Assembly: GCA_002392765.1 (NCBI GenBank)
Contig: DGHT01000044.1
Coordinates: forward strand, 1-41,032
Direction: 5' to 3'
DNA from: Verrucomicrobia bacterium UBA3841
GTDB lineage: Bacteria > Verrucomicrobiota > Kiritimatiellia > RFP12 > UBA1067
DNA: 41,032 nt
Shown here: piece after piece, positions 39,636-41,032 of the stretch
Layout of the letters: each line of letters opens with the position of its first letter
How positions within the stretch are numbered: the first letter of the stretch is position 1
Notes under the pieces: generated by a model
Seen by the model: the letters and a program-made list of their open reading frames with translations, nothing else
Database searches by the model: none
What the model was told of the DNA's origin: nothing
Translations under genes and position numbers: made by a program

Positions 39636-41032
39636 ATGGTGAAATTTTCCGGGACACTCACCCTTTCGGTCGTCGTCGCCGCGCTGGCGTTCCGCGCGGA
39701 CGCCGGGGAACTCGCGCACGACGCCGCCTCGCTCGCGCGGGCGCTGACTGCACAGGGCGGCGCAGGGGTGAAGTTCGACTTCTCCGCCGTCGTCACATAC
39801 GTTTGCACCAACAGCTTCGGCAGGAGCATCAACATCGCGGCGGAGGACGCCTCGGGAGCCGCCCTCGTGTGCACGTCCGACGAGGTCCGGCCCTCCGTCC
39901 TGCCGATGCCCGGCGATACGGCGCGCTTCACCGGGGAGGTCAGGGAGAACGTCTACGAACACAACTTCGCCGTCCTCGACACATACGAGCTCGCATCGCG
40001 CGGCAAGGCGCCGACTCCGATGGAGCTCACGCACGATGCGATGCTCAGCGGCTCCTACAACTACAAGCTGGCGCGCTTCAAGGGCGTGCTGAAAGATGTC
40101 ATCTTCAACGAAACCGACCCCAACTACATGCTCTTCATGGTGGAGGCGCCAAATGGACGAGGCATCTTCACCACGGCCCCGGTATTCGACGCGGGGGCGT
40201 TCGACAGGATGAACGCGCTCATCGGGAGTCCGGTCGAAGTCACCGGCGTAGTGGTTCCATTCGACCACAGCCCGCGCCTCTACACCGGTCGCATATTCAA
40301 GGTCGCCGGCGTCGAGTGCATCCGTCCGCTTGAAGACGCACCCGACGCAAGGACGCGCGTCCGGGGACATGTCGTCGCCGTGCGCAAACGCGCGGGGTGT
40401 GTGATCCTCAAGACGGACAGGAGCGAATTCATATCCGTGAACATGGCGGACCCGCGCCTGCCATCTTACGGGGAGTGCGTCGAGGCGAGCGGGCTGGAGG
40501 AGACGGACCTCTTCAGGCGCACGCTGTTCAATGCGCAATGGACGAAACTGGACGGCCCGGCATACAGGGACGAGGACCCGGTGACCGTGTCCCCGCGCGA
40601 GCTCACGCAGGACGCACAGGGCCGGCGGAAGGTCAACTGCGAATACTACGGGCGCCCGATCCGCGTGAACGGGACGATCCGGTCCATGCCTGAGGATGAT
40701 CCCGAGGGACGCATGCTGCTGGATTGCGACGGCTGCCCCGTCTACGTGGACGCGAGCGCACTGCCGGGCGTGCTGGACGGCCTGGAGGAGAACACCGTGG
40801 TCGAAGTGTCGGGGACGTGCGCACTTGACGTGGACGCGCCGGAACGCACATTGGCGATACCGAGGCTCAGGGGCTTCACAATAATATTGAGGACGCCGTC
40901 CGACATCACCGTCGTCAGGCGGCCGGCATGGTGGACGCCGGCAAAGCTCGCCACCGTCATCGGCGCCCTTCTCGCAATGCTCATCGCCGTAACCGCCTGG
41001 AACACCTCTCTCAGGAGGCTCGCCGCACGCAA
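39636..41032 (+). CDS. N-terminal part of a membrane sensor kinase (cut by window edge)
   Basis: An open frame runs from ATG at 39636 to the window end without a stop (465 complete codons). It begins with a signal sequence (MVKFSGTLTLSVVVAALAFR), continues with ~410 residues of periplasmic beta-rich domains (OB-fold-like segments FSAVVTYVCTNSFG, FKGVLKDVIFNE and VRGHVVAVRKRAG), then a single membrane helix (PAKLATVIGALLAMLIAVTA) and a cytoplasmic start WNTSLRRLAAR. This layout is common in Verrucomicrobia-type sensor histidine kinases; the kinase part lies beyond the window. Another membrane signalling output (e.g. diguanylate cyclase) is possible. It is divergent from operon B and may sense its glycan. 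Confidence 0.68.
   Translation, partial: MVKFSGTLTLSVVVAALAFRADAGELAHDAASLARALTAQGGAGVKFDFSAVVTYVCTNSFGRSINIAAEDASGAALVCTSDEVRPSVLPMPGDTARFTGEVRENVYEHNFAVLDTYELASRGKAPTPMELTHDAMLSGSYNYKLARFKGVLKDVIFNETDPNYMLFMVEAPNGRGIFTTAPVFDAGAFDRMNALIGSPVEVTGVVVPFDHSPRLYTGRIFKVAGVECIRPLEDAPDARTRVRGHVVAVRKRAGCVILKTDRSEFISVNMADPRLPSYGECVEASGLEETDLFRRTLFNAQWTKLDGPAYRDEDPVTVSPRELTQDAQGRRKVNCEYYGRPIRVNGTIRSMPEDDPEGRMLLDCDGCPVYVDASALPGVLDGLEENTVVEVSGTCALDVDAPERTLAIPRLRGFTIILRTPSDITVVRRPAWWTPAKLATVIGALLAMLIAVTAWNTSLRRLAAR

Noticed and set aside
39543..40538. 331-aa leftward frame at the right edge
   Set aside because: It opposes the kinase N-terminus, which has a consensus promoter, signal peptide and membrane helix; the leftward translation is Arg/Val/Glu-rich without features.
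1..41032. CRISPR arrays, tRNA or rRNA genes, transposases
   Set aside because: No regularly spaced short direct repeats, cloverleaf-like segments or DDE/HUH transposase motifs were recognised; detection by eye is limited, and tRNAscan or Infernal would settle it.

Overview
The window is high-GC bacterial DNA dominated by large secreted glycoside hydrolases with Sec or Tat signal peptides, an AraC/XylR-type regulator, PATR-like and right-handed beta-helix surface proteins, and an SSS symporter paired with a glycyl radical enzyme. Together with Verrucomicrobia-style sensor-kinase architecture, this suggests a carbohydrate-degrading member of the PVC group (Kiritimatiellota/Lentisphaerota-like, probably gut or sediment). 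That assignment is an inference from gene content; there is no rRNA or other phylogenetic marker. No tRNA, rRNA, CRISPR array, transposase or integrase was recognised.

Layout. (1) 1-3350, leftward: a toxin-antitoxin island with a DUF3791/DUF3990 three-gene set, a PIN/partner pair and a VapBC pair. Two units begin with near-identical 102-bp copies of the 5' end of a nucleotidyltransferase (MNT) gene, and related ~125-bp repeats follow the units. (2) 3394-9419, leftward: operon C, a GH106 rhamnosidase plus a GH2-GH106 fusion, divergent from a truncated AraC-type regulator (9504-9695). (3) 9696-10841: gene-free DNA full of inverted and dispersed repeats. (4) 10842-26046, leftward: operon A, seven tightly packed genes: AGE epimerase, DUF6259-like glycosidase, triplicated beta-helix protein, glycyl radical enzyme (GRE), SSS symporter, GRE activase, GH2 beta-galactosidase. 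A divergent XylR-type regulator (26170-27324) probably controls it. (5) 27325-27986: convergent intergenic region with a strong bidirectional terminator and repeats. (6) 27987-39488, leftward: operon B, seven genes: GH43, PATR-like surface protein, GH20, metallophosphoesterase, GH36, second metallophosphoesterase, LamG-endonuclease/exonuclease/phosphatase protein. (7) 39636 to the right edge: the N-terminal part of a probable membrane sensor kinase, divergent from operon B.

How it may work (inference): the secreted enzymes trim complex glycans (rhamnose-, galactose-, HexNAc- and arabinose/xylose-containing, and in operon B perhaps phosphorylated). A sugar enters by the Na+-coupled SSS symporter, is epimerised by the AGE enzyme and is processed anaerobically by the GRE. 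The GRE is the most novel element. Its thiyl Cys397 lies in a G-C-N-W-M motif, so the Glu found two residues after Cys in characterised GRE dehydratases, lyases and decarboxylases is a Trp. Its activase lacks the ferredoxin-like cluster insert. The four genes GRE-SSS-activase-GH2 are joined by 0-4-nt junctions. Other notable points are several -10 boxes exactly 6-7 nt before an ATG (leaderless mRNAs) and palindromic repeats inserted in frame into two coding sequences.
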